From Bog-473 sp963828825 (GTDB lineage: Bacteria; Actinomycetota; Acidimicrobiia; Acidimicrobiales; RAAP-2): DNA of 64,000 nucleotides. Shown here one piece after another: positions 8,737 through 16,442 of the stretch. The first letter of the stretch is position 1. The number at the start of each line of letters is the position of its first letter. Below the pieces are notes generated by a model. That model saw only the letters and a list, made by a program, of their open reading frames with translations, was not told the DNA's origin and did no database searches. The DNA lies in NCBI GenBank assembly GCA_963828825.1, contig CAWHGF010000007.1:744001-808000 (forward strand). The letters are read 5' to 3'. The position numbers and the translations under genes are program-made.

Positions 8737-10272
8737 CTACGACGTGCAGGTCGTGCCCGGGGGAGGTGTCTGCCCGCCGACGAGATACATCTGCACGTCG
8801 GCGCGGACGCAGGCGCTGTAGAAGTAGGCGACGTGGTCGTCGCCGTCGCGGGTGAGGAGCACCCCGCGGCCGAGCTGCTTGGCCACGCTGACCGCCCAGG
8901 CGTAGGGCGTGGCCGGGTCGTTGGTCGTCCCCACGACGAGAATGGGCGGTGCGCCGGGGGCCGCCACCGGCCCGACCGTCCGGGTCGGTTGAAGGGGCCA
9001 GACCGCGCAGCCCGCCTCGCCCCAGGCGAGCAGCGGGCCGAAGACCGGCGCGGATGCCGCCAGGCTGTCGGCGAGTGCGCCGTACGACGCCAGGTCCCGC
9101 GACACGGGATGGTCGAGGCAGTCGATGGCCACGGCCGCGTCGTCCGCGTTGGTGGAGCCGCCCGTGTTGTAGTGCGCGGACAGGGCGACGACCGGTGCGC
9201 CGTCGCCGGCGGCGTCCGCGGCGAGCGCGTCGCCGAGCTGCGGCCAGTCCGACTGGGAGTACAGGGCGTCGAGCAAGGCGTCGTACAGCTGCCCCACCCC
9301 GGCCGCATTGCCATCGCCGGCCGGGACCGGTGACGACGCGGCTGCGCCGAGCAGAGCCAGCAGCGCGGTCGTGGGATCGCCCGCCGGGCGCCACGCGCAG
9401 GCGGCACTGCCCGCGCACCAGGAGAAGAACGCGTCGAGCGCCCCCTCGAAGCCGTCCGCCTGACCCTGGGTGATCTGGTTGAAGGTGAGGGCGGGGTCGA
9501 TCACGCTGTCGAGCACCATGGCCCGGATGTGGGTGGGGAACAGCGCGGCGTAGGTGAGCCCGAGCAGCGTCCCGTAGGACTGCCCCATGTAGGTCAACCC
9601 GCTGTCCCCGAGCGCCTGGCGGAGCCGGTCCATGTCGCGGGCGACGTCGACCGTTCCGACGTAGGGGAGCACGCTGGCACTCGCCTGCTCGCAGGCCTGG
9701 GCAAACTGCTTGAGCCCGGCGATAGTCGCCGCCTGCTGGCTCGGTGTGACCGGTACGGGGTCGGACGGCGCGCTGCCCGTGTCCGAGCCGCAGGTGACCG
9801 GGTCGCTCCGCTCGACACCGCGGGGATCGAACATGACGATGTCGAAGTCGTCGAGCAGCTGCGGCGTGAGCGCACTGAGCTCGTTGGCCATGTCGTCGAT
9901 GCCCGACACGCCCGGCCCGCCGGGGTCGATGACGAGCGACCCGATGCGGGCGGTGGGGTCCTCCGCCGGATGCCTGGCCACCGAAACGGGGATGGTGGGG
10001 CCGTCGGGACGCGCGTAGTCCAGCGGGACGACGAGCGTGCCACACTGCAGATCGCCGTTGCAGGGGGACCAGGCCATCGGGGCCACGGGCGGCTGGGTGG
10101 TCGTCGTCGTGGTGCTCGACGTCGTGGTGCTCGACGTCGTGCTGGTCGATGGCGGCCGTCGGTGCTGCGACACCCGCGCCTGGGTCGCCGGCGTCCCGGA
10201 GAGCGCGCAGCCGGCCGCCACCACGACGGCGGCCAGGGCGGCGAGGAGCAGCGGGATCGACCTCCTCGTCAC
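8737..10272 (-). CDS. Tripeptidyl-aminopeptidase-like alpha/beta hydrolase lipoprotein
   Basis: This 511-residue secreted hydrolase begins with a lipoprotein signal, AALAAVVVAAGC, with Cys22 as the lipidation site. A Ser/Thr-rich stalk (about residues 42-60) follows. The catalytic serine lies in GLTYMGQSYGTLLGL, the acid in VVGTTNDPATPYAWA and the histidine in TRDGDDHVAYF. The C-terminal block is the TAP-like region found in Streptomyces tripeptidyl aminopeptidases and SCO7095-type hydrolases. It probably trims peptides at the outer face of the membrane. It converges with the rhamnosidase gene (6-bp gap) and appears monocistronic. Confidence 0.9.
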   Translation of the reverse strand: MTRRSIPLLLAALAAVVVAAGCALSGTPATQARVSQHRRPPSTSTTSSTTTSSTTTTTTQPPVAPMAWSPCNGDLQCGTLVVPLDYARPDGPTIPVSVARHPAEDPTARIGSLVIDPGGPGVSGIDDMANELSALTPQLLDDFDIVMFDPRGVERSDPVTCGSDTGSAPSDPVPVTPSQQAATIAGLKQFAQACEQASASVLPYVGTVDVARDMDRLRQALGDSGLTYMGQSYGTLLGLTYAALFPTHIRAMVLDSVIDPALTFNQITQGQADGFEGALDAFFSWCAGSAACAWRPAGDPTTALLALLGAAASSPVPAGDGNAAGVGQLYDALLDALYSQSDWPQLGDALAADAAGDGAPVVALSAHYNTGGSTNADDAAVAIDCLDHPVSRDLASYGALADSLAASAPVFGPLLAWGEAGCAVWPLQPTRTVGPVAAPGAPPILVVGTTNDPATPYAWAVSVAKQLGRGVLLTRDGDDHVAYFYSACVRADVQMYLVGGQTPPPGTTCTS

Positions 10273-10352
10273 CGCGCCAGCGTTGCACGTGTCTTTCCGG
10301 CGAAAAGGTCACCGTTGTCCGGGACGGGGAGACCCTGGCCGGTGCTCCCGCC

Positions 10353-10922
10353 CTACGCGCCCGGCGGCACCTCCCACAGACCGACCGGGGCCTCACCGAG
10401 GCGGTAGTGGCCCGGCAGACGCTCGCCCGCCATGGCCCGCTCCATGCGCTGCTGCATGCCGGGGAGGAGCGTGCCGTCGCCGATCATCGCCAGGAACACG
10501 GCGCCCGCGTTGCCGACGTCGAAGAAGTCGCGCTGCCACGACCACTGGAAGTTCCCGCCGTAGCGGAACCAGCTGCCGCCGAGGCCGGCGATCTCGTAGT
10601 TGGTGCCGTCCGCCTTGGTGGCGTCGGCCACCTGCCTCCACAGACCGAGGATCTCGCCCTGCGCGTCATCAATCAGCACCTTCTGGTACGGGTAGGTCCA
10701 CCCCTCCAGCCCGGCCATCTCCAGGCCGAGCGCGAGCTCGCGGATCTCCTCGCGCCCCACGGCCATGAACTCGTCGTGGGGGCCGACGTTCCAGCCGTAG
10801 GTGGCGTCCTCGGTGTAGAGGTCGGCCATGTGGTGCCAGTCCTTCTCGGCCTCTCCCGCTCGGTTCGCCTCGAGCCAGCGCTCGACCATCTCCTCAAGCT
10901 CGGCACGCGGATAGGCCGGCAT
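10353..10922 (-). CDS. SnoaL-like / NTF2-fold protein
   Basis: This 189-residue protein has its ATG at 10922, 8 nt after a GGAGG box. The first 130 residues fit the NTF2-like cone (SnoaL_4 type): a helical start, AELEEMVERWLEANRAGEAE, then LYTEDATYGWNVGPHDEFMA and VGREEIRELA, with WSWQRDFFDVGNAG later. Such folds serve as polyketide cyclases, ketosteroid isomerases or small subunits of ring-hydroxylating oxygenases. It is the last gene of the TetR-P450/SDR arm, 2 bp after a 28-codon ORF, so a role in handling the P450 product is plausible. The active-site residues cannot be assigned. Confidence 0.78.
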   Translation of the reverse strand: MPAYPRAELEEMVERWLEANRAGEAEKDWHHMADLYTEDATYGWNVGPHDEFMAVGREEIRELALGLEMAGLEGWTYPYQKVLIDDAQGEILGLWRQVADATKADGTNYEIAGLGGSWFRYGGNFQWSWQRDFFDVGNAGAVFLAMIGDGTLLPGMQQRMERAMAGERLPGHYRLGEAPVGLWEVPPGA

Positions 10923-10924
10923 GG

Positions 10925-11011
10925 TCAATCCTCCTCTCTCGACAGGGCGTGGGTGGGACAGTACGTGACGGCCGACGACGACGGTTCCCTCTGTGTCGTC
11001 TCCGTCGTCAC
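10925..11011 (-). CDS. 28-codon ORF between P450-SDR and SnoaL genes
   Basis: The GTG at 11011 overlaps the P450-SDR stop by 4 bp (GTGA), exactly as at the other junctions of this operon. The reading frame runs VTTETTQREPSSSAVTYCPT then HALSREED and stops 2 bp before the SnoaL-like gene's ATG. The SnoaL ribosome-binding site lies inside it. It could be a real micropeptide, a translational-coupling leader, or the decayed start of a longer gene. The peptide has one CPTH cluster but no recognisable motif. Evidence for translation is only positional. Confidence 0.4.
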   Translation of the reverse strand: MTTETTQREPSSSAVTYCPTHALSREED

Positions 11012-12993
11012 GGTCTTCCTTCCGGACTCGGTGGTGCCTCCGGCTGGACTTCCACGACGGTGAGATGCGTGCCCCTGGGCGCGGCCGCCGCGTAGGCGAT
11101 GGCGGACGCCACGCCGTCGGGGCGCAGCAAGCCGGAGTGCCGGACCAGCCCCCAGCGCGTCCATTCGGCCAGCATCTCGCCGGTGACGCCGGGATCCCAG
11201 TCCATCCCCATGCCCGTCAGCGTCGGGCCGGGCCGCACGATGACGGCCCGTACGCCCGTGCCCTCCAACTCCATCTGCAGCGCGGTGACGAAGCCCTCCA
11301 GGCCCCACTTGGAGGCCACGTAGGCCGACATGCGCGGCCGGGGATGCGCCACGACGTCGGACGTCACGAAGATCAGGTCACCCCGGCGGCGCTCCACCAT
11401 GCCGGCGCCGAAGGCGCGCACCAGTCGCTGGGCCCCGCCCACGTTGACGCGCAGGATCTCCTCGAAGTCCTCGGGGCTGGTCTCGAGTGCCGTGCCGGGC
11501 TGGATCTTGGCTGCGTTCGAGACGAGGATCTCTACCGGCCCGAACGCCGCGTCGGCCTCCTTGGCGAAGCGGGCCACCGACCCCGGGTCGGCCAGGTCGA
11601 GGTGGCAGGCCACCGCCTCTCCCCCTTCGGCCCGGATGGACCCGGCCACCTCCTCGCAGACCTCCACGCGGCGCGCCCCGAGCACGACGGGATGGCCCGC
11701 CCGGGCCAGCGCCCGGGCCGCCTCGGCGCCGATGCCCGACGAGGCGCCCGTCACCGCGGTCGGCCGGCGCACGGGGTGGGGCTCGACCAGCGGCATCGAG
11801 CGCGCCGTGACGGTCGTCGGGAGTGCGGCGAAGCCGCGCACGTTGATGGAGTGGACGCGCTCGATGCCGGCGGGCTCCACCGCGTAGTCCTTGACGCGCG
11901 TCAGCACCTCGGTCAACGCGACGCGCGCCTCCATGCGGGCCAGCGCGGCCCCCATGCAGAAGTGGCGCCCGCTGCCGAAGCTGATCAGGTCCTGGGTCCG
12001 GCGGTCGAGGTCGTAGGTCTCGGGGTCGGCGAAGACGTCCTCGTCGCGGTTGGCCGACCCGAGGAGCAGCAGGATGCGCCGTCCCGCCGCGATGTCGACG
12101 CCCCGGACGCGCACCGGTTGCCTCGTCACCCGGACCAGCATCTGCGTCGAGGTGTCGTAGCGCAGCGTCTCCTCCACCCACTCCGCCACCCGGGCCGGGT
12201 CGGCCAGGGGCTTGGCCAGCTGGGCCGGGTGGCGCCAACCCCAGTACCAGGCGTTGCCGAGCAGCTTGGTCGTCGTCTCGTTCCCCGCCACCACCAGCAG
12301 GAAGAGGAATCCGATCACCTCGTCGTCGCTCAGGCGGTCGCCGTCGATCTCGGCCTGCAGCAGCGACCAGGTCAGGTCGTCACGTTCGTGGTGGCGGCGG
12401 TCGGCCACCATCTCGGCGTAGTAGCCGGCCAGGGTCAGCGCCGCCTCGAGCCCCTCCGGGGGGATGTCGTTCATCCCCTCCACGCGGTGCAACAGGAGGT
12501 CGGCCAGGCGCCGCACCTCGGCCCGATCCGACGGCGGGACACCGACCAATTCGGAGATCACGTCCATCGGGAGCCGGCCGGCGAAGTCGGCGATGAAGTC
12601 GAACGAGCCGGCCTCGAGCGCCGGCCCGAGGTGGGACACGGCCAGCGCCCGGATACCGTCCTCCATGGCCGCCACCCGCCGCGGCGTGAAGCTCTTGCCG
12701 ACGATGGAGCGCATGCGGGTGTGCCGGGGCGGGTCCATGGCGAGAAAGGACATGGCGCGGTGGGCCTCGGGCCCGAAAGCCGCCGGGTCGAGGGTGACGC
12801 CGTAGGCGTTCGAGTAGTGGTCCACGTCGCGGAACGCGGCCAGGACGTCGGCGTGGCGCGCGTAGGCGAAAAAGTCGAGCTCCTCGTTGTAGAAGACCGG
12901 CGCCTCGGCGCGCAGGCGCGCGTAGGTCGGATAGGGGTCCTCGTGGATGACGTAGTCGTAGGGGCTGTAGCCCAGCGGCGCGACCGTCGTCAC
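11008..12993 (-). CDS. Cytochrome P450 - short-chain dehydrogenase fusion protein
   Basis: One uninterrupted 661-residue frame joins two enzymes. Residues 1-399 are a complete bacterial P450: oxygen-binding helix AGNETT at 236-241, ExxR at 275-278 (ETLR), and heme loop FGSGRHFCMG with Cys346. Residues about 410-661 are a classical SDR: cofactor loop TGASSGIG at 415-422, SNAA, and Ser545/Tyr558/Lys562 of the S-Y-K triad. An internal ATG (codon 400, at 11796) could allow a separate SDR product. The GTG start overlaps the tetR stop by 4 bp. A hydroxylation followed by alcohol oxidation on one chain is the obvious inference. No ferredoxin gene is nearby. Confidence 0.9.
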   Translation of the reverse strand: MTTVAPLGYSPYDYVIHEDPYPTYARLRAEAPVFYNEELDFFAYARHADVLAAFRDVDHYSNAYGVTLDPAAFGPEAHRAMSFLAMDPPRHTRMRSIVGKSFTPRRVAAMEDGIRALAVSHLGPALEAGSFDFIADFAGRLPMDVISELVGVPPSDRAEVRRLADLLLHRVEGMNDIPPEGLEAALTLAGYYAEMVADRRHHERDDLTWSLLQAEIDGDRLSDDEVIGFLFLLVVAGNETTTKLLGNAWYWGWRHPAQLAKPLADPARVAEWVEETLRYDTSTQMLVRVTRQPVRVRGVDIAAGRRILLLLGSANRDEDVFADPETYDLDRRTQDLISFGSGRHFCMGAALARMEARVALTEVLTRVKDYAVEPAGIERVHSINVRGFAALPTTVTARSMPLVEPHPVRRPTAVTGASSGIGAEAARALARAGHPVVLGARRVEVCEEVAGSIRAEGGEAVACHLDLADPGSVARFAKEADAAFGPVEILVSNAAKIQPGTALETSPEDFEEILRVNVGGAQRLVRAFGAGMVERRRGDLIFVTSDVVAHPRPRMSAYVASKWGLEGFVTALQMELEGTGVRAVIVRPGPTLTGMGMDWDPGVTGEMLAEWTRWGLVRHSGLLRPDGVASAIAYAAAAPRGTHLTVVEVQPEAPPSPEGRP

Positions 12994-13595
12994 CGCAGTC
13001 CCGTCATGAGCGCGGTCGCCTCGGCCATCAAGCCGGGCACGGCGTCGAAGGCCAGGTGGCCCATGCCGGCGCTGAGTAGCGCCCCTGTGTAGGTGACCTG
13101 CAGCACGTTGCGCACCGCCGGGTCTGCTCCGGCGCCGAGCGCCGCGGCCAGACGACGCCCGATTTCGGCACCGAGCCGCGCGCGCACGCGCTTCACGTCT
13201 GGACCGTCGCCCAGGAGCGCCGTCGTGCAGGCGGCCAACGCGGGGGACCCCATGGAGCCGAAGCCCATGGTGCGGACGGTGTCGGCCACACGGTCGGGCA
13301 ACGGAAGGGTGAGGTCGACCAGTCCCGGCGACGAGTGCAGACGCCGCCACAGCACCTCGGCCAGCAGGTGGTCCTTGCCCGAGAAGTAGGTGTAGGCCGT
13401 GGCCGGGGCCACACCGGCCCGCCGGGCGATGGTCCGCACCGAGATGTCGGCGTAGCGACGCTCCTCGGCCTCCTCGGCCGCGGCGGCGATCAGCCGCTCC
13501 ATGACCCCGGCCTGGCGCTCGGAGAGGTGGCGGCGTCCCGGCTGCTCCGCCGGTTCGTCGGGCCGGCTCGCCTCCACGGCGTCGGACATGCTCAT
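12990..13595 (-). CDS. TetR/AcrR family transcriptional regulator
   Basis: This 201-residue repressor-type protein has an N-terminal helix-turn-helix: RLIAAAAEEAEERRYADISV, then RTIARRAGVAPATAYTYFSG and KDHLLAEVLW. The C-terminal ligand-binding domain is Ala/Leu-rich and variable, as usual. Its ATG at 13595 overlaps the stop of the upstream gene (ATGA) and its stop overlaps the P450-SDR start (GTGA), so it is embedded in the operon it most likely controls. The probable target is the 14276-14400 divergent intergenic region. The inducer is unknown, presumably a pathway substrate or its CoA ester. Confidence 0.92.
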   Translation of the reverse strand: MSMSDAVEASRPDEPAEQPGRRHLSERQAGVMERLIAAAAEEAEERRYADISVRTIARRAGVAPATAYTYFSGKDHLLAEVLWRRLHSSPGLVDLTLPLPDRVADTVRTMGFGSMGSPALAACTTALLGDGPDVKRVRARLGAEIGRRLAAALGAGADPAVRNVLQVTYTGALLSAGMGHLAFDAVPGLMAEATALMTGLR

Positions 13596-14275
13596 GCGTC
13601 GGGGGCCGGCGGGACGTGTGGCGTCCCGTCCTTCATGGCCGGGAAGGTGAAGGTGGCCGCCGTCGTCATGCGCGTGATCTTGGTGATGTCCTTCTCGGGG
13701 AGCGTCTCGGTGTCGTCCTCGATCACGATCTCCCAGCGGCAGTGCGGCACCCGGTCGGTCGGGACCCGGGGCGGCCGGTGGACGTGGCGGATGTGCGCCT
13801 TGGGGTTGACCGCCTGCGCGGTCACGTCGAACGTGCCGTCCTCGATGTGGTGGCACATGTTGGTCACCATGGCGTCGCCGAAGGGCTCCGCGTCCATGAG
13901 CGCGCCGCAGTATGCCAGCTCGAAGTAGCCGTGCTTCTCGTCGACCAGCTCGTAGTGCACGTCCATGTAGTGGTGCGGGAAGCCGGGGTCGAGCTGGAGC
14001 ACCTTGAAGATGGCCGACACGCCGTCGCCCTCGACGTTCATGATCTGGCGCAGCCGGTCGCCGTAGACCGGGCTGGCCCCGGCCCACTCCTCGATGGCGA
14101 GCTCCTTCACCGCCTCGGCGCCGTAGCGCAGGCCGATGGCGGCGCACATGGAGCGGTCCAACAGGTGCACGATGAGCCCGTACTCCCGGACCAGCCTGAC
14201 CAGGGCCTCCCTGGACAGGTCCTCGTAGTCGAAGCCGGGGTCGAATGCACCCGAGTAGTCGTTGCGCTCGGTCAT
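13592..14275 (-). CDS. Uncharacterised protein, DUF6125-like, first gene of TetR operon
   Basis: This 227-residue protein starts MTERNDYSGAFDPGFDYEDL and has no signal peptide or membrane segment. Conserved-looking features are the C-terminal Cys/His-containing stretch ELAYCGALMDAEPFGDAM, MCHHIEDGTFDVTAQAVNP and VPHCRWEIVIEDDTETLP. The order of a CHxxED turn followed by a CxWE strand recalls DUF6125 and L-2-aminothiazoline-4-carboxylate hydrolase-like proteins. I offer this as a resemblance, not an assignment. A GTG eight codons upstream (14299) is an alternative start, but it would lie inside the repeats at 14278-14297. Confidence 0.65.
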   Translation of the reverse strand: MTERNDYSGAFDPGFDYEDLSREALVRLVREYGLIVHLLDRSMCAAIGLRYGAEAVKELAIEEWAGASPVYGDRLRQIMNVEGDGVSAIFKVLQLDPGFPHHYMDVHYELVDEKHGYFELAYCGALMDAEPFGDAMVTNMCHHIEDGTFDVTAQAVNPKAHIRHVHRPPRVPTDRVPHCRWEIVIEDDTETLPEKDITKITRMTTAATFTFPAMKDGTPHVPPAPDA

Positions 14276-14277
14276 GC

Positions 14278-14297
14278 GTTCGGACCATAGTTCGGAC
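14278..14297. promoter_or_regulatory. Direct repeat in divergent promoter region, candidate operator
   Basis: GTTCGGAC occurs at 14278-14285 and again at 14290-14297, a 12-bp period. It lies just upstream of the minus-strand operon that contains tetR, in the only sizeable gap between the two divergent arms. TetR proteins normally bind inverted rather than direct repeats, so assigning this to the local regulator is speculative. Confidence 0.35.
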
Positions 14298-14400
14298 ACC
14301 CGTCCAGATCTACGCCCCGGGGCGGCCGGGGCGCCGTGCCTCGATAGGGTCGGGCATCCAAAAAGGGGGTCGTGGTGACAATGGGCAGCGTGACGCCGGC

Positions 14401-14802
14401 ATGAGCGAACCCAAGGACGTCCGCGCTGCGGGCATGGCCAAGATGCAGGAGGTCTACGGGTTCACCGTCGACCCCGCCGGCCTCCCGGGGCGTTACACCG
14501 ACCTGACCGTCGACCACCTCTTCGGAACCGTGTGGACGGACGACACCGTCGACCTGCGCGAGCGAAGGCTCCTCACCATCGGGGTGCTGGCCGCGCAGGA
14601 TAAGCCGGATCTGCTGGAGATCCAGTTCGACTCCGCGCTCGAGCGCGGCGAGCTGACCGTCGAACAGGTCCGGGAGGTCGTGGTCCACCTGACCCACTAC
14701 GTCGGCTGGCCCGTCTCCACTGGAATCAGCGGGGCGGCGGAGAAGATCATCCGCCGCCGCACCGACGCGGCCGCGCCCACCGATGCGCCCGGGCAGGGCT
14801 GA
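14401..14802 (+). CDS. Carboxymuconolactone decarboxylase family protein
   Basis: This 133-residue all-helical AhpD/CMD-fold protein starts at the ATG at 14401. Family features are WTDDTVDLRERRLLTIGVLA, then LLEIQFDSALERGELTVEQV and REVVVHLTHYVGWPVSTG. The CxxC pair of peroxidase-type AhpD members is absent, so it resembles the 4-carboxymuconolactone decarboxylase side of the family. That enzyme removes CO2 from a gamma-lactone in the protocatechuate branch. It opens the plus-strand arm of the divergent cluster, 6 bp before the enoyl-CoA hydratase gene. Confidence 0.85.
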   Translation: MSEPKDVRAAGMAKMQEVYGFTVDPAGLPGRYTDLTVDHLFGTVWTDDTVDLRERRLLTIGVLAAQDKPDLLEIQFDSALERGELTVEQVREVVVHLTHYVGWPVSTGISGAAEKIIRRRTDAAAPTDAPGQG

Positions 14803-14808
14803 ACGCCG

Positions 14809-15579
14809 GTGAGCCGGGTCGAGACGGAGGACGCCGCCCCCGGCGTGCGTGTCATCGCCTTCAACCGGCCCGAGGTGCGCAACGCCTTCGATACTGCGCT
14901 GTACCAGGAGGTCACCGCCGCCATCCGCCGCGCTGACACCGACGAGGCCATCGGCGCCGTCGTGCTCACGGGCCGCGGCAGCGCCTTCACGTCGGGCCAG
15001 GACCTGGCGGAAATGGCCGCGATCGCCACCGGCACCGCTGTGGAGGGGGCGGGGCAGGGCTTCATGGGGCTCCTCGACGCTCTCATCGGGACGTCGGTCC
15101 CGCTCCTCGCCGCCGTCAACGGCGTCGCGGTCGGCCTGGGCTTCACGCTCCTCGCCCACTGCGACATCGTCCTGGTCGATGTCGACGCACGCCTGCGCGT
15201 GCCCTTCGCCGAGCTGGGTGTCCCCGCCGAGGCCGCCAGCAGCCTGCTGTTCCCGGCCGCCATGGGTTGGCAGCAGGCCGCCCGGGTGCTGCTCACCTCG
15301 GACTGGGTGGACGCCACCGAGCTGGTCGAACTCGGCTTGGCCGTGCTGGCGTGCGAGCCGGGGACGGTCGTGGATGAGACCGTCAGGCTGGCGGCGCGCA
15401 TCGCGGCCCACCCCCGCGGCGCCACCCGCGCCATCACCTCTCTCATGCGCGCCGCCCGGCGCGACGCGGTGGCCGAGGCGAACCGGCGCGAACAGGCCGC
15501 GTTCGCGACGTTGCTGGGCGGCGCGGCGGAACACGGCACCCTGGCGGAGTTCGCCGGGAAGGCCCCGTCCGGGTCCTGA
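14809..15579 (+). CDS. Enoyl-CoA hydratase/isomerase family protein
   Basis: This 256-residue crotonase-fold enzyme starts with GTG at 14809. The CoA-binding and oxyanion segments are FNRPEVRNAFDTALYQEV, VVLTGRGSAFTSGQDLAEMA and AAVNGVAVGLGFTLLAHCDI. A glutamate in FAELGVPAEAASSLLFPAAM sits where hydratases and isomerases place an acid. Members hydrate, isomerise or cleave acyl-CoA thioesters, so the pathway probably passes through a CoA intermediate, although no CoA ligase is visible in the cluster. The stop is 2 bp before the LLM gene. Confidence 0.9.
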   Translation: MSRVETEDAAPGVRVIAFNRPEVRNAFDTALYQEVTAAIRRADTDEAIGAVVLTGRGSAFTSGQDLAEMAAIATGTAVEGAGQGFMGLLDALIGTSVPLLAAVNGVAVGLGFTLLAHCDIVLVDVDARLRVPFAELGVPAEAASSLLFPAAMGWQQAARVLLTSDWVDATELVELGLAVLACEPGTVVDETVRLAARIAAHPRGATRAITSLMRAARRDAVAEANRREQAAFATLLGGAAEHGTLAEFAGKAPSGS

Positions 15580-15581
15580 CC

Positions 15582-16442
15582 GTGCGCCTGGGCATCACTG
15601 CCGCGCTCACCGATCGCGACCTGGCGCCGGTGGCACTGGCCCGCGCGGTCGAGGAGCACGGCTTCGACTCGCTTTACCTCCCCGAGCACACCCATCTGCC
15701 CGTGCGCGAGGACACACCCCCGGCGCTGGTGGGCGGTGTGCGCCTCGATGACTACAAACGCTGCCTCGATCCGCTCGTCGCCCTGTCGACGGCGGCTGCC
15801 GTGACGGCCCGCATCGGGCTCGGCACCGGCATCCTGCTGGCCGCGCAGCACGACCCCATCGTCTTGGCCAAGCAGGTGGCGACCCTCGATCACCTCTCGG
15901 GCGGCCGGATCACGCTCGGGGTCGGCTTCGGCTGGAACCGGGCCGAGGCCGAGGACCACGGGGTCGATTTCGGCCGCCGCCACGCGGTCGTACGCGAGCA
16001 CCTCGCCGCCATGGAGGCCATCTGGTCGACCGAGCAGGCCGAGTACCACGGCGCGTTCGTCGACTTCGAACCCACCTGGTCGTGGCCCAAGCCCCTGCAG
16101 CAGCCGCGCGTGCGCACACTGATCGGTGGCGGGCCGACCGAGACCGTCCTCAGCGCCGTCGCCGAGTACGCCGACGGCTGGATCCCCATCGGCGGCCGCG
16201 GGCTCACCGAGTCCATTCCTCGCCTGCATGCCCTGGCCGCGGAGGCCGGCCGCGACCCCGCCGCACTCTCGGTCGTCCCCTTCGGCACTATCGCCGATGC
16301 GGGCAAACTCGAGCACTACGCCCGGCTGGGCATCACCGAGGTGGTGCTCCGGGTGCGGGCCGGCGACGAGGGCGCCGTCCGGGGCGAGCTCGAGTCGTTG
16401 GCGCCTCTTCTCCCGTTCGCGGCCACACTGGAGCAACCATGA
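15582..16442 (+). CDS. LLM class F420-dependent oxidoreductase (TIGR03619-like)
   Basis: This 286-residue luciferase-like enzyme starts VRLGITAALTDRDLAPVALA. Landmarks are GFDSLYLPEHTHLPV, IGLGTGILLAAQHDPIVLAK, LDHLSGGRITLGVGFGWNRA and RVRTLIGGGPTETVLSAVAE. The pattern fits the TIGR03619 group of F420-dependent enzymes. Its TGA overlaps the amidohydrolase ATG (ATGA). It is only distantly similar to the 1688-2626 enzyme. Within the cluster it would supply an F420-linked redox step beside the P450-SDR. Confidence 0.9.
   Translation: MRLGITAALTDRDLAPVALARAVEEHGFDSLYLPEHTHLPVREDTPPALVGGVRLDDYKRCLDPLVALSTAAAVTARIGLGTGILLAAQHDPIVLAKQVATLDHLSGGRITLGVGFGWNRAEAEDHGVDFGRRHAVVREHLAAMEAIWSTEQAEYHGAFVDFEPTWSWPKPLQQPRVRTLIGGGPTETVLSAVAEYADGWIPIGGRGLTESIPRLHALAAEAGRDPAALSVVPFGTIADAGKLEHYARLGITEVVLRVRAGDEGAVRGELESLAPLLPFAATLEQP

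Noticed and set aside
10993..13092. 699-residue open frame on the plus strand
   Set aside because: Antisense to the P450-SDR fusion; composition is low-complexity and no domain is visible.
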